From Tubiluchus corallicola (taxonomy: Eukaryota; Priapulida; Priapulimorpha; Priapulimorphida; Tubiluchidae): a stretch of DNA of 64,000 bases. This document shows positions 49,320 to 62,736 of this stretch, in pieces; position 1 is the first letter of the stretch; every line of letters begins with the position of its first letter. Location: assembly GCA_030141605.1 (NCBI GenBank), contig JAQGDQ010000305.1, positions 124,001 through 188,000 on the forward strand. The letters are read 5' to 3'. The notes under the pieces were generated by a model. It saw only the letters and a list, made by a program, of their open reading frames with translations. It was not told where the DNA came from and did no database searches. Position numbers and translations under genes: made by a program.

Positions 49320-51681
49320 GAGAGAAACAGAATAAAACTACTCCTTAGTGAACAACGAATTAATGCACAAAAATAAGAATAAAAACTGTTCAGTTAGTTT
49401 TATAGAACACATGATAAGAATGTATTGGATCATCATGACAAAGTAGTCTATTGAATAATTTGCCCATGGCAATGACAGATAGTCGACTTGAATAAAACAT
49501 CTAAATCTGAATATTAAAACGCTGACCTAAAACTGTTTTTAATTAATGTGAATATTTTATTTGTCAGAGACTAAACAGTGTAAATATTAACATTAGACCA
49601 GTGTAGATTGGCTCACTTTGTTTTCTGATAAAAACCAATTTAGAATGGAGCAAGACCCGTGTGCCTTGCGTTAACGCAAATGTTACATAAATGTAAAAAT
49701 ACTGATTTTCTTTAGTAGCTTAAATGGTTTATCATTATTGAATGGAAACCGTTACAATCAAGACTTTTACTGAAAATAAGAACTTTTTAATGGCGGTGTT
49801 CAATTCGTTCATGGTGAAAGGAGAATTTAAGAGAAGACGCCCGCGGATCACTGGTGTCATTCAACAAACTAACGCTACCCGTTATTGAAATTTGCGTCTG
49901 AAACTAGTTCGTCTCTGAAAAAAGTCATTATAAAAAACTTTGACATAAGTTTTGCGGATCCGTTTAAGTTTGTGAACTAACGTTGCATTACAAATGTTTT
50001 AATTAATCCCTTTTATAATGGCAAACTGTATTAGACAAGTAACAAGTTAGTTAGATTTTCCACTCAGAACGGTTTTAAATGCCTACGTACTACATTTCAT
50101 GTTTAACCGTTAATCTTTGGTTCTCAAGAAATAGACTTATAAATGCATTCCAAATTTCATGGGGATTTTGCTATTGAATAGCAGCTTCACGCGTGAGAAT
50201 TACTGTTTTTAAAATCAAACGCAGTTCAAAATATTTAAAAGAAACCGTGAACGATTTTTAACAGATAAGACGTCACAGAGCTTTCGAATTGCCGTTTATG
50301 AAATTTAACCGAAAACTGTAATGTTGTTTCTCAGTAATAGCCATCCTACTCATCCTGCAGTTATGGCACTGTGAAGATCACTTGAGCAGCATCTTGAAGT
50401 CACATACGAATAGTGTTGAGCAGTATACATAAAGTGTAAAGTGTGGAATGTTTAATGTAAATGTAAAGCACGAAGTGTGTACAGATAGTGCAAGGTGTGT
50501 AAAGCGTGAAGTGACTTCTGAAAATGCCCACTTTTGTTTCCAAATCACATGTGTATTTGCTATGTAGCGCCTGGTCAAGCACAATAAGAGAGAAATCCCA
50601 AGGCGCAAGGATCTTCTGATCCTGGGACTGGTTCATGATTTGTTGAAAGTTCAGTCGTGGGGAGATCAATTGCAGAAGGATAAACCAACTTTATTAGCCC
50701 ACTGTTTGGTCTAAAGAACAGCGTGCTCGAGCAAGCAACAAAAGTAATTGTTTTCCTACTTTTGGCTTAGCAATTCAGCATCAATTTCTACTGACCACTA
50801 TTGGCCTAATTCATCTGCCACCATTATAGATGGTCAGGAATCTTGACTCCTCAATCCAAGCTGATTAATTTCTTGCTTCATGTCATTTAGTGATGCTGCA
50901 TGTACAGTGCGATAGTTAAGGCAACAATTATCATGACAATCAATTTACAAGAAAATATTGTTTAAATTATTACTTATATGCTAGCCAAGGTACCGCAAAG
51001 TTTTTGCTCATAAATATACTTGTAATCAATAATGAGCGAACATCCTACATAGTCTTGCACTTTAATAGGCTGTTAGGATTGCAGTACTGCCTTTATTTAA
51101 TAATGCAACCCTGCAGCATAAATTATATGAACCAGAGTGCAATGGGATGCGTTTCTTCATTGTAGCTTCGAAGCGAGAATCTTTGGAAAATCTCCAGTTA
51201 ACTCGCAGCCGTTCCTGCTGGCAGAGGCGTCCTAAAAAGCGACAAGCATCAAGATAATCGTCCTTCCAAAAAGCTATAAATCTCCTTCCAAGAGCTCCAC
51301 TGGGCGCCGTTTTCTTCTATATAGTATTCAGTTAAATAAACCGTTCTTTCAATAAATGGAGCTCAGTACTAACCTTTCTTATGCACTTTTAAACTAACTT
51401 GTGCTCTTTTTTGAACAGTTTCGTTCTTTTTTGTATAGCCTCATATTGTGTATTATTTTGCTTAGTGTAATACCGTGTAGTACATAACGTTTTGCTAGGG
51501 GCCATAGTAGGGTGTACAAAAACAATAAGTAATAGTACTGAACATTTTATTACATCAAAGTATTGCTGAAACACTAGTGAACCTATAAAGGCCTCTATCA
51601 AAATTTCGTATGACTTGATTGATTTGATATGATTTGATTTAACTCTTTATTGCAAACTCTAGGTTCATATATACAAAAATA

Positions 51682-51991
51682 CATTCAGGACAAAAGTTAC
51701 GTGAAACATTTACAAATGTTTCCAATTACGACTTTTTTTATTATGGCAACTTCACGGGCCTCACACAGCCTACAATACTGAGGGTATGTTTTGAGCAGCG
51801 ACTCGATGGATACAGCACATCTTGAACAAACGTTTTTGTTGAATACTGATCAATGGCATGTTTTTAATCATCTTCACTCCATCTTTCAGGATAGCTCCAA
51901 TGTGTTTGCCGGGGTTGAGGTCCTGTGAGTTTCCAGGCCATTCAGTTCGATCAAAAAAATAAATCCCAGTGTGTTCAGTTCCCTGCACCAA
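51682..51991 (-). pseudogene. Tc1/mariner transposase C-terminal remnant with one terminal repeat
   Basis: The minus strand 51991-51770 encodes EWPGNSQDLNPGKHIGAILK, the well-known segment with the third catalytic acid region of Tc1-type DDE/D transposases (usual form WP-x-x-SPDLNPIEN). The Ile-Glu-Asn is changed to Gly-Lys-His, so the protein would not be active. Downstream, ACATTCAGGACAAAAGTTAC (from 51681, next to a TA) resembles a Tc1 terminal repeat. The N-terminal domains and the other terminal repeat were not found. Confidence 0.75.
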
Positions 51992-52727
51992 TCATAGCTT
52001 CAACATTGCAGGCAGTGCACAAGGCTTTCTCATTAAATATTGAGGGTGCGACTGGTTTTACGTACACACGCGCTACGTACACACCGTAGCAAAATGCTAT
52101 GTACAACCCGATACTACATGTATCGATTTAAAAAATAAAAAGTTGTTCTCTTGTACATCTCTCTGTAGTTAGGCATACTGTGTTTAAATAACGAAAGACA
52201 AAAAATATTTTATTTCCATAAATAGTAAGAATTAGAAATTCGGTATTCATTTTTAAGTAAAAAGATAGGTACAATTATAATTACAGGGCATAACAAAAAA
52301 AGTATAAATATGCAGTATAATTAATTTGTAATTACTACGGACTAGTATGCCATGTATAAATATATAGTACAAAAAGGCTCCGCATTATGTGGTGAAATTG
52401 CAGTATAAACTCCACAAAGAAAGTAGATATCAATAAAATTATCACTATAGTATCTTTCTTTGCATCCTTCTTCTGGAAGACACGCGCCTGAATAAATTTA
52501 TAGGTTTCCTACATGTCACAACCAACTTGACGTCCGATCCCTCTACAAATATGACGTTTTCAAAAACGATGGTATTCTAAAAAATAAAGCACATACATTT
52601 CATTAACAGAGTGTTTCTTCAAACGCTAAAGTCAAGATACAAACTAATATTCGCTTTATTGGTTTATTCTTTTTATGGGTATAATGGTAAACATGATACT
52701 GAAAAACAAACAATGCCAGAGATAAAC

Positions 52728-52945
52728 AGCCAGCCTGGCCAGTCCAGTCTAGTTCAGACCAGCCCACTCAGTGATCCGTTCAAATCCACTCCATCCACCG
52801 AGTCCAGTCCAGTCTAGTCGAGTCCTGTTCAGTTCAGTCAGGTAAAGTCTAGCTTCAGTCCTTTCAAATCCAATATAGTCTATTCCGCTGAATCCAGTCC
52901 AGTCCAGTTCAGCCCACTCAAGTCCAATCCAGTTCAGAAATATCC
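52728..52945. repeat. CCAGT-type pentamer minisatellite
   Basis: Dense degenerate copies of CCAGT, AGTCC and CAGTT (for example GTCCAGTCTAGTTCAG, CCAGTCCAGTCCAGTTCAG). The composition resembles the arms of the foldback element at 43915-44575. Confidence 0.8.
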
Positions 52946-53009
52946 AATCCAGAAATATTTGTGTTTCACTGAATCTCCGTTGTTATATACTTAAAATCCA
53001 GAATTTTGG

Positions 53010-53195
53010 ATTACAATGTACCCCGGAATTCATAGAATCTATTTAAAATAAAGTAAACAGCATGTACATAATTTATGTGTCCACTACATCTCGATATCAA
53101 CGCCACGCCCATCCGGGTTTGATAGTCTTGTTTGTCATTGTCTGGAGTGCGGACACTGGGCATTCGTTTTTGGAAAAACTTAGTTCTGTTCAAGA
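53010..53195 (-). other. Unassigned open stretch
   Basis: A minus-strand frame reads KRMPSVRTPDNDKQDYQTRM and continues GVALISRCSG. It is GC-richer than the flanks. No family is recognised; it may be a mobile-element fragment or an exon of the ZP unit. Confidence 0.15.
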
Positions 53196-53354
53196 CACGT
53201 CGACTTTTTGACGGTTAGGTATTGTTTCAATGAAAAAGATTCTTTGGGCAGCCTGACGTCATTGACGGCATGGTACTCGGTCTAATTAAATGTAGGTATT
53301 TTAGCAGTTCAACAGTTTAATAATAAAGTTCGCCATGCAAACTAAATAACTACC

Positions 53355-53510
53355 ATGGGAGAGAGAGAGGGGAAAGTGAGAGAAAGAGAGGGCGAGAAGA
53401 AGCGTGAAAGAAAGAGAGAGAGAAAAAAAATAGAAAGCAAGAAGAGAAAGTGAAAAAGAAGGATCCTTGGCAGAGAGGTGAGAGAAAATGAGAAGAGTGA
53501 GAGAAAAGAT
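53355..53510. repeat. GA-rich tract
   Basis: Long run of GAGAGA, GAAAGAGAG and AGAAAAA sequence; low complexity. Confidence 0.9.
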
Positions 53511-54262
53511 TATTATTACTATAGCTCTTTAAAAATATATATTGATACGATACATACTAATTACATATACATATGTCTCTATTTGCAAGTGATATTTCTG
53601 TCAGTAGTTGTAAATTTTTTGCTACTGCATGGATTTTTATGCTGCACACAGAATGTATTCAAATTCTAATAGTCAAGAAATAATTTTAGTACCTTTGATT
53701 TTTATAATATTCTCAGTTATTTAAATAATCTCAATTATTTTATATAATGCCTACGCATTTTGGGAAAAGTGTGAAATAAATGTTTTTGCTGTGACACTTT
53801 TCCTCGACGTCTTGTACAATAAATAGGATTTATACAAAATGCGTAGAGTGACTTTGGAAATATGTAAAATGAACATTGAATTAAATTTTTCCTAGCTGTT
53901 ATATACATTACCTAGGCTTTGCATGGAACGCATAATACAACATAGCTAATGCATTAAGTTAAGCAAAGTAATTCAAGTAATTTATTGTAAGTTAACTGTT
54001 TTATTTGCATGGTTGCAACGTCACCATCTCTGACATGCTGCGCGATCAGGTAGATCACTTTCCATTTTGCTGGGTTCACTATTGTTCTTACGAATAATAT
54101 TTTCATCAACTTTTTGTGTGTGTGTAAGAATTTTTTAACGCTATGTACGAATTCTATGCACAGGCCAGTTTTCCTGAAAATCTTCTTAAAGCTTGCGTAA
54201 ACATTGTTTAGCATTTTAGCATATTGTGCTCAGTTTAACTAGTTACACTGGTGTTGTAATGG

Positions 54263-54420
54263 AAGAAGAAGAAGAAGAGGTTAAACTCTCTCTCTCCCCC
54301 TCTCTCTCTCTCTTTCTCTCTCTCTCCCTTTCTCTCTCTCTCGTTTGCCTGTCCAACTACCTATTTATCGCTTAGTCTGTCTGCCTGTCTATCTACCTGT
54401 CTGTCTATTCATCTAGCTAC
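54263..54420. repeat. GAA, CT-rich and CTGTCTATCTA tract
   Basis: AGAAGAAGAAGAAG is followed by TCTCTCTCTC runs and CTGT, CTAC and TATC tetramers; low complexity. Confidence 0.85.
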
Positions 54421-54929
54421 ATAAAATTTATTTATTTATTTGTCTATCCACCGACCAACCGATTGAATTAATTTTTAGATTAACTACGATTTAATCAGCA
54501 TTTCGTAAAATGTCCAGGAAAAACATATTCAAAATCTAAGAATTACACTTTGCCTATACAAACTTATGCATTATATTTAACACCTAGAAAAATGTAGAAG
54601 GAACTATTTAAGACACTTTACCTGGTTTGTTTTGGCACTCTATAAAATGCCTAGACATTCTACAGAATACCCGATTTCACAGCTTGCCAGTAACATATAC
54701 TAATATAAAAAATCTTCGTTAAAATTATTACATAGTATTTGTAATCATGTATGTTGTCAATATAATCTATTGTCAATACATTTTTCTCATTTTCTTAACA
54801 TCAATTATTACACACTGTTGGACTCGTAATTTGCACAGCATCCATGTTTAACAAACGTAGCTCAACTAAGTCTTTTTCACGTTTACTTAGCATTTTTGAC
54901 ATAAATTTTACTTCAATCGTTTTGGTATA

Positions 54930-57050
54930 CTATGTCTAAGCGAAGTACGAAAGTTTGCCCACCATCCAGGCTGTTGACACATACTGAATTATTGGTAAAA
55001 TCAGCATTTTGTAAACCACAGTAACAGTTGACAGAGTTAATCCTTTAAAATCTTGCAACACTTCTTTTTTATCATTAATCATCTGTTCAAGGCAAACTTT
55101 TTAAATTCTTCTGTGTGTTCTACAAAATTTAATTTTTTGTCGATGACTATACGCAAACTTTGCTTTTGTCTACATAACTGATTTCCTCATTACCTATTTA
55201 CCTATTTTGATTTTACTCAATCAATTTAATTCTCGTCACAACTATTTGGAATTATTTCTATTTTGCTTGGTTGGCAATTTACAGTAAGGTGCCATTTATA
55301 GCATCAGTTTTAAAGTTTATCGTAACAAAGCTGCATAATCTGTTGGCAGTTTTGCATTGTTCGACTACAAATAACAATGGTGATAGTATGGAACATTGTA
55401 TTAATCCTGTTTTGATTAGATAATCATTTGGTTCGTTGTTTCTGATTTTCAAGGTAAAAAATTTTCTTATCTAAAAAGTTTTTTATAAGTCCTAATATGT
55501 TTCCTTTTTAACAACCTCTAAGAGTTTGTACAACAGCTCACTTGTCTACACGCTGTCGAAGGCGTTCTGAAAATCGCAGCACAACATCATTGTCTTATTG
55601 CCTTGTAGCATAAAGTCTTGCGCAGTAAAGATTAGTCGTAATTTTCTGAATCTGTTTGTTATCATTTCCTCTATTAGTTTCCATAATATGACGATATGCT
55701 GATTGAGTGATAGGTGGACAGAGAGCTGTGCGATTCTTTACCAAGGAAAAGTGAAATCTTGAAAATCACGTTTTTCTAGGAGAAATCTCTTTCATACAGT
55801 CATACATTTAAGTGCGTGATCTCAAGCATAAATTACTTAATTTTACTTGAAATTTAATTGCAGCATGACGGTCTTAGGCAAAACCCGTTATTCTTTATTA
55901 TAACTGGATGTGAGGCATCTATATCTACACTTTTTCCATTGGTGTTAACTTCTTTTTTGCACACAATACAAAATTCCGATTGATTTCCAATAAACAGTGA
56001 TGCGGACCTTTATATTTTGTTCTCAACGTAAAGCTTCTAGTTTTCATTGAAATTACTATCGTAATCGTCATTGTTATTAAAAAATATTTTGTAAAAGCTT
56101 CGCACTTGTCTTTACTATCACTTAGGTTTTTGTTGTCGGTTTAGGTTGTCGTACTTTCTGATGTTAGTTGCAGAACTCATGTATTGTGTGCGTAATTTAT
56201 GATATCTTTTGCAAAATATGCTTCCACTATGTACATTTTTAATAATCTGGAAAGCTCGGGCAATCAGAAGGTTTCGAATAGCTGCACACTTTCTTGTTTA
56301 ACAAGGTTTCTTCTTTAGTCTCCCCAATCAAGCGCTTGAATAATCTCCACGTTTCTGTCATTCCTTGATTTATGTATTCCACAAACTCGGGGAATACTGC
56401 ATGAACTTTAGTTCTTGACCGATATATCCAATTATTTTGCTTAAAAACATAAACAGTTTACTAGATGATGGACGAGAACCCATTATTTTTATCACAACAG
56501 GGTAATGTCCCAAAGGGTAACTCCACTAAACAACTCTTCGTCTTTTTCTACTTTCTTGCATGATAACGTGGTGCTAAAGTAATGTCTATTTTGTTCTTTC
56601 CGTTATATGTTATAGATGTTTCTTCTGCAATTGCTTTAATGTGCAATGAAGAGTTATTTGCTCTAACTGCATTTATCAGTATACTTCAAAAGTGTATTTC
56701 ACTTGTAGTCCCATTGTATTTAGGTGTCTGGCGTTGTAGTCGCCTATGTTATAGCTATAGTTAATAGGTAGGCAGTAAATCATGTTTGCCCACAAAAAGT
56801 CACTAACTTTTTTGCAACGAACTAATAAAGCTTCACATTTGGCTTTGTGTTTCTGCTGGTGGATAAACAGATGCAACTAGTGTTTTCAGGCCTCTGTTTC
56901 TACCATATCCCAGGTGGAATCAATTGCATTACCCTCTAGCTCGGATATTCTGCTACTGATGCAGATTCTTACTATGAAAAAAGCAGTTCCACCTATTGGG
57001 GGATTTCTAATTAAATTTAGTCATGCAACTTTTGCATTTACATCTTTTAA
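54930..57050 (-). pseudogene. Degenerate non-LTR retrotransposon (endonuclease + reverse transcriptase)
   Basis: Reading the minus strand from about 57050 downwards, pieces occur in the order of an APE-type LINE ORF2: SRISELEGNAIDSTWDM, then GDYNARH near 56740 (endonuclease GD-x-NARH motif), then GHYPVVIKI near 56510 (counterpart of SDH-x-PV), then DFQNAFDSV near 55560 (reverse-transcriptase motif A), then GLIQCSILSPLLF near 55390 (counterpart of the G-x-x-QGS-x-LSPLLF motif), then YKMLILPIIQYVSTAW near 55000. Frameshifts and stops separate the pieces, so it is dead. A YxDD motif was not clearly seen. CR1/L2/Jockey-like by motif style. It lies 3' of ZP exon B, in the same orientation. Confidence 0.8.
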
Positions 57051-57212
57051 TTAAAACTTGTTAGAATATAGTTTGCTTTATTTTAATCTAACTAATGCCT
57101 TTTGTTCCAGGTTCGTTTATTTAAATGCTTGTCTATTTTCCTATTTGAAAATAGTCTGCAGTACTTTATTTAACAGTTATCTGGTTTATAGTAAATAGCA
57201 ATAACAACTTAC

Positions 57213-60200
57213 GCGATGTCGTCGCTTTTTGGTACCACAACTGTGAAAGGGTATGATCATATTTAGATACTCCTTGCCGGTTCCATGGGTTGAACACCTT
57301 GGACGGCCAGCATGTCGGCTGGATGCTCCATTATATGGTTCCTGCTCGTTTAGACTTTCAGCGTCAGTGGAAACTGTCCCATAGAAATTCTTGTCAAACT
57401 TCAGTGAGACTCGTAATTTATCGCAGTATAAGAAACAGTTTGCTACAAGAAACAAAAAAGAGAGACAACACTTATTACTCCATCAAACTCGTGAATTTTA
57501 TTGACATAATCATTACATTTGTTCTAATTTTGGGAAAATTGTATCACTTGCTACGAAATTTCACAAACCTACAGCATTTAAAGAGCCGAACATGATAAAT
57601 TTTAGAATTTGAAGAGGAAATTCATTGCGGATAGCTTTCAAAATGGCTTCCAAGTTTTTCTGTGCTTCTCCAAGGAAAGCTGCTAAATCAACTCTGACAC
57701 CACCATTATTAAGAAAACAGTACTACGTTTTAGGTAGGCCTCGGTGTGTTAGCAGTTTCATTCTGAGGCATCTGACAATCGCTTAGAAAATGTCAGTCGT
57801 AATGAATTTTTTTCAAACCTTAACCTTTATCATGCTCGGTTCTTCAGATTGTATGTCTGTGAAAATTTATAGCAAATGATGGACTTTTTGCAAAATTAAA
57901 ATAAATGTAATGTTTTTTGTGATTCTGCTGGACTTTAGTTTTTGAAAAACAGGACTAGGAAAAAGAGTGCACTGTGATTACAAAATCTGTTGTGAATGCA
58001 CAGTAGAAACGTGATACTATCTCTACGGAAAGTAAAAACGCTTACAGGCATTTTATTCTCACGATAAAAGCATATTATTGCATGTCGCTTATATAAGCGG
58101 AAATCAATTCTATTAAATTATGCTCACCACGAATTGAATACGCTGCATTATTAGCCGACAGAAAATTTGTATTACCATCCTTGTCTACATAATAACTTCT
58201 TGAATTTCTGGAATCATCTCCACGACTTCTGTGAAGGATATTAAGTTAAAAAAATCAAGAAAACAACTGAAACTTTTAAACAAAATAGGTACTAAATGTA
58301 TTGACTGGTGCTTGGGTACAATGTACACTTACAAACAAATTGCTTGCCTCTATTGTTTGAAAAAATTGTGTGTATTTGTAATGATATGGACGAAATTGTT
58401 CGAAATAAAGTAATTCAATCAATCAATCTATCAATCAATGTTCGGTATTGAAACAACTTTTGTTCAATTGTGCACATTTTTCATTTTTGCTGAAAAATGA
58501 CAGTAAGATTTGTCCCCCATTTTTTATTATTTAACTGTGATAATCCTAATTATGGATTTAGATTTTAAAGAAGCTATGTGGATGATCAATAATTCAAAAT
58601 CAGATGTAGATGCTTTTGAAAAGGAAAACATTTTCTGACTACTGGATTTCATTTCTACGTTATTTTTCATGCGCATTCCAATTCGGATTTTTAAGCTAAG
58701 TAAATCAGGCATCCCATAGTGTTTATCTTTTCAAACTAAGGTAATTCTGAATCGTCGTATCTCCAGTCTGTATGCCTTGGGGAAATAATAGATAGCGAAA
58801 TATGGTACACTGGCGAAGTGAACCCTCTCTAAATTTGTATTTGCACTACTTCTATTATATGAATTTACATGCCCAAAAATGCATTAGCGAAATGAAGTGC
58901 TAGTAAAATAATAGACTGACAAAATGATGTATTTGACAACTGCTAGACCGGACTTGTATTCTATCTGTTAGCGATCTGCTAGCTAACTAGACCGTAACTT
59001 AATCGAAAATCTACATTTTAAGATCTTGTCTATAATGTGATAACAACGGTTTTAAAATTCTAAATATGACAACATCAGTAAACCATGATGTAAATCATTC
59101 GTCTCGTGCACGTCATCATGCAAATGTCCACTTTCTTAACTGTTAATGTGTTTTTTAATAGAATAACAATGATTTTTTAGAAACGTCTTATTGTTGAATT
59201 TTAAATCTTAGTTTCTCTAATCAATTCTTTCTTTTTATTTTGAAGATGAACAATTGCTTGTTCAAATCGCATGGCTCTCATATAATATAAACAAATAAAT
59301 AAATAAAATAAAATAAAATAAAATAAATAAATAAATAATGGGCTTTATTAAATACTGAATACAAGACGAATACAATACTGAATACGAGAAAAAGAGTAAA
59401 AAACACAACAAGCAATAAAACATGAAATCCTATTAGAGGCATTGCTTATAAGATAAAAATTTGGAGAAATGGCATCAAAAAGTCAGTAAAACAGTTTAAA
59501 ACCAAATGTGACAATAAATCTTTTACTATAATCTAGAAAGTAGTTTCTCATTACTATTTACTGTTCTAATTACAACAGGTTTGTAAGAATTTTCTAGGAA
59601 CGTGTTTATTATTTCTCAATATCATTTGCTTACCTACCTTAAACTTAACGGATGAATCATGTTCACTTCTCCAGGGATCGTGATATTTTCACTATATTGC
59701 ATTACATTTTTGTCTGCGCTTGCAATACGTGAATCAGAGTTTCTGGTTGTTCCATTTTTTCTTTTACTGTAGGCTAATCGTCCACCAGTGCCGACTTCTT
59801 CGTAAGAGAAATCCATATCACTTCTTTTTAGCAAATTTTTTGCTTTGCGTTGGTCATGGGATTGCGGAGTTTGGTAGAATGGAGCGGTACATCTTCTTTT
59901 GCAAGAATTTCCTCTATGCCTTCTAAAAAGCAATATCATACGTAATTTAATACAAAATGATACGTATGTATACGCAATTGCACATTTGTAATGTACAGGT
60001 GTTATGGTTTTAAGATACATATTCTTACTCAAAATTAAGTGCTCTTTCTTATGGTAAGCAAAATAAAGTGAGTAAGTGATCTCATGGTTTTCTCGTTTGA
60101 TTTTATTTACTCTTTCCATTTCTTTTGACCACGGGAGTGTGTAATCATTTCATGACGCCCTTATAATAATGTGCGTGATACTCGGTGTTTTATGGGCACA

Positions 60201-61593
60201 ATATGCTTTTAAAACAATAGTCGAAAACACTTTCATGTAACGGGTAATGATATTACGCTTAACATAAATGAGTTAAAATGATAATTTTACCAAACGCAAT
60301 TTTACAAAATTTAATAATAATGAAAACAAATTTGTATTCACATTTATCTACCTTAGCGTTGAAAGTTTGAAGACTTCGCCAACTGTGAAAGCTTTTTCGT
60401 CGTCTTCAATGAATGGAATGTTGTCTTTTTTTATTAATGGCTCTCCTTCGTTGTACACAGAGAACGAGTAAGCGTTGTTCTTTGTTGATTTCGTACCTTC
60501 TGCATGTGTGAGACGAGATGTCTGGGCGTTGTTTATTCCAGAATTTTGCTTCAAGTCTTTTGGTGAAGCAGGTGCAGTAAGCAAACTAACGTCATCATCT
60601 CTTTTTCTGTGACTAGCGCTACTTCCACTATCCAGTTTGAGGTTACGTACCTGATGACGGGTTTCGCCTGGCCACCTACTACCCTCACTTGTGCCAGCCG
60701 GGAATGAATCACCTGTTTGAAAACTAAAAATGGCAGTCATTTTGACGTATGTCCCGCGATACCCATTCGTTCCAGAAACTGAAGGCTAGTACAGCTGGAA
60801 CCATGTTCAGTCACAATGATACAAGAGTACGTACAATGACAATGTTCGTGCCATGGTTGGGCCAAAGGAAAGTGTGATCTACATAATCATACCACATCAA
60901 CGTGATTCAGTATAACTAATTGATCACCGTTTTTTTAATTCTAGTATCCTATCGATCCCGTCTTCCCCCAAAGCACACTTTGGTGCTTACTTTGGTACTT
61001 TGGTATTAAGACATATACTACCACCCAATTAAACAGTAATTCCTCCATTATTCCTCCAGTAACCCCCCATTACCCTTCCAAAACACATTTCTTGGCACAC
61101 ATAGTTTGCCTCATCAGTTAGCCTAATATTTAGTTATAAAATGTTGTTCGTTTCATAAATGTTAAAGGGTCGAAAAAATCCCAAGAATGAAAATTGTAAC
61201 TAGAATGTAAGTAACCATAATCAGGCGACGACTTTTGAGCTTGTGCACTTCTTAGCTATCTTCAAAACATATGGACTTAACGATACATATAACAACTATA
61301 ATTACTCACACAAATGTTGGTGTTCGAGGCAAGTACATATTACTTAGAGCTTGTTGGCCATGTTGGTCGAACGATGTACGGAAATTTTGCTTGTGGCGCA
61401 AGTTCGAGGCACTCTTCGCATCGCGAAACCAATCGATGTTGTTGTTCACCGAAAAAGGCGAATTCTTACCATCGGTTGGCGAAAAACTGGTCGCCTGTCG
61501 CATTCTTGGCTGCAGTTTCGCATACCAACTTCGGAGAAAAGGCTGAATATATTTGCCATGAGGACTGTCTAAAATCCGCAAAGATTTAGTCGC
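57213..61593 (-). CDS. ZP-domain protein, five-exon chain with ZP-N exon copy B
   Basis: Exons on the minus strand: 61593-61310, 60723-60352, 59922-59638, 58228-58128, 57442-57213. They total 1272 bases (424 codons) and every junction is in phase (carry-overs 2, 2, 2, 1, 0). The first three exons are polar and basic with Ser/Thr-rich, probably disordered sequence (for example RTSFDQHGQQALSN, TRHQVRNLKLDSGSSASHRK, GTGGRLAYSKRKNGTTRNSD); the fourth reads SRGDDSRNSRSYYVDKDGNT. The fifth is a ZP-N module: NCFLYCDKLRVSLKFDKNFY, GTVSTDA, RPRCSTHGTGKEYLNM, IIPFHSCGT. The frame also extends up to an ATG at 61641 (MYLQLLSDFTILFSFQA), which could be a signal peptide instead of an acceptor at 61594. The 60723 acceptor could be 60712, but then the phase fails. 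The 3' exons (rest of ZP) were not found between 57212 and 54000. Probably a matrix or cuticle-type protein; role inferred. Confidence 0.7.
58250..58442 (+). mobile_element. Retroposon 3' end with (ATCA)n tail
   Basis: Ends GAAATAAAGTAATTC, then CAATCAATCAATCTATCAATCAATG. This is the AATAAA-plus-simple-repeat ending of many LINEs and SINEs. It lies in the intron between ZP-unit exons 3 and 4. Confidence 0.45.
58788..58935. repeat. Copy of the GAAATGATAGACTGGC-type repeat
   Basis: AGCGAAATATGGTACACTGG, ATTAGCGAAATGAAGTGC and AATAATAGACTGACAAAATG match the tandem units at 36480-36668. Confidence 0.6.
59230..59340 (+). mobile_element. Retroposon 3' end with (AAATA)n tail
   Basis: TGAACAATTGCTTGTTCAAA leads into AATAAATAAATAAAATAAA runs; same type of ending as at 58442. 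It lies in the intron between ZP-unit exons 3 and 4. Confidence 0.4.
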
Positions 61594-62616
61594 CTGAAAG
61601 CTGAAAAGAATTGTGAAATCTGAAAGGAGTTGCAAATACATTTTCACTTACTAGTTCAATACTTTTTTTAGTTAATATTAGCTTACTTTCGATATCGAGC
61701 AAGCTTGTATAAATTAAAGTAAAACAATCAGCGTTTAGTACGAAAACAGATTTTTCCAAACTGTTATTTTCTTGTTTGTTTGTCCAGCTTGTGATAATAA
61801 TAGAGTTTACTCCGCTGGTCCTAGTAGCTATTTTACTTAGAAAGGTTACTCGACTAGCTTGCTTACTTCTGCTTAGCGCAGTTTTTTGCAGCTGAGATAT
61901 TTTTAGTAATTAAGTTAAACATTCAACCATTGAAATACGGTGAATTGTGGTGAGTTTTCCTCTTTGGTTACGCAAAAATCTTATTGTTACTGTCTTATAA
62001 TCTAAATGAAGAGGTAATCTAAGGCTTTGCACAATATAAGTAATTAGCACTATTTTCACATTGTCTTCAGCACTTTTTTATATTGGCAGTTTAACTACAA
62101 AGTAAGCACAATTCACGTATGTGATACGTGAAGTCATTATCGAGGTAGATGTAGGTTAAGTGACAGGCAAATGCACCTAATTTTGATAATTAAAATTTTC
62201 GTGTCCAACATGCTGATATGAGTCCATTTAATGTTAACATAAAGAGTTAATTAACATTGTAATTATATAAATTTTTGTGAGACTATATATATTTTGTGAG
62301 AAAAATTGCAGTCTTGCGCAAAGAAAATTCCAAACCTATGCTATTATGTAAATAACAGTCAAGTAAATTTAAGATTAAAGTATGGTTGTACTGTAGTTCT
62401 AAACGAAAATGTAAAGTTAAAGGTAAAAAACTCCTTTAAAGATTACGTTTTAAGATACCTGTTATAGATTCTTGCAACACCGTATATTGTGATATATTAC
62501 AAGTGGATACTACAAAGTTGTATTTCTATAGATATGTTACTTTACTAACACCCCATTATCTGTTTTACTAACACCCTGTTGTCCTTGTAAGCTGTATAGT
62601 TTTATGCGAAATGATC

Positions 62617-62736
<120 letters not shown>

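Larger units (their letters stand above)
45481..51600. other. Gene-poor region
   Basis: Apart from the GT run, the SINE fragment and the MITE listed separately, I see only short chance ORFs. A degenerate AAAGTGT/AAGTGTG repeat lies near 50410-50520. Confidence 0.5.
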
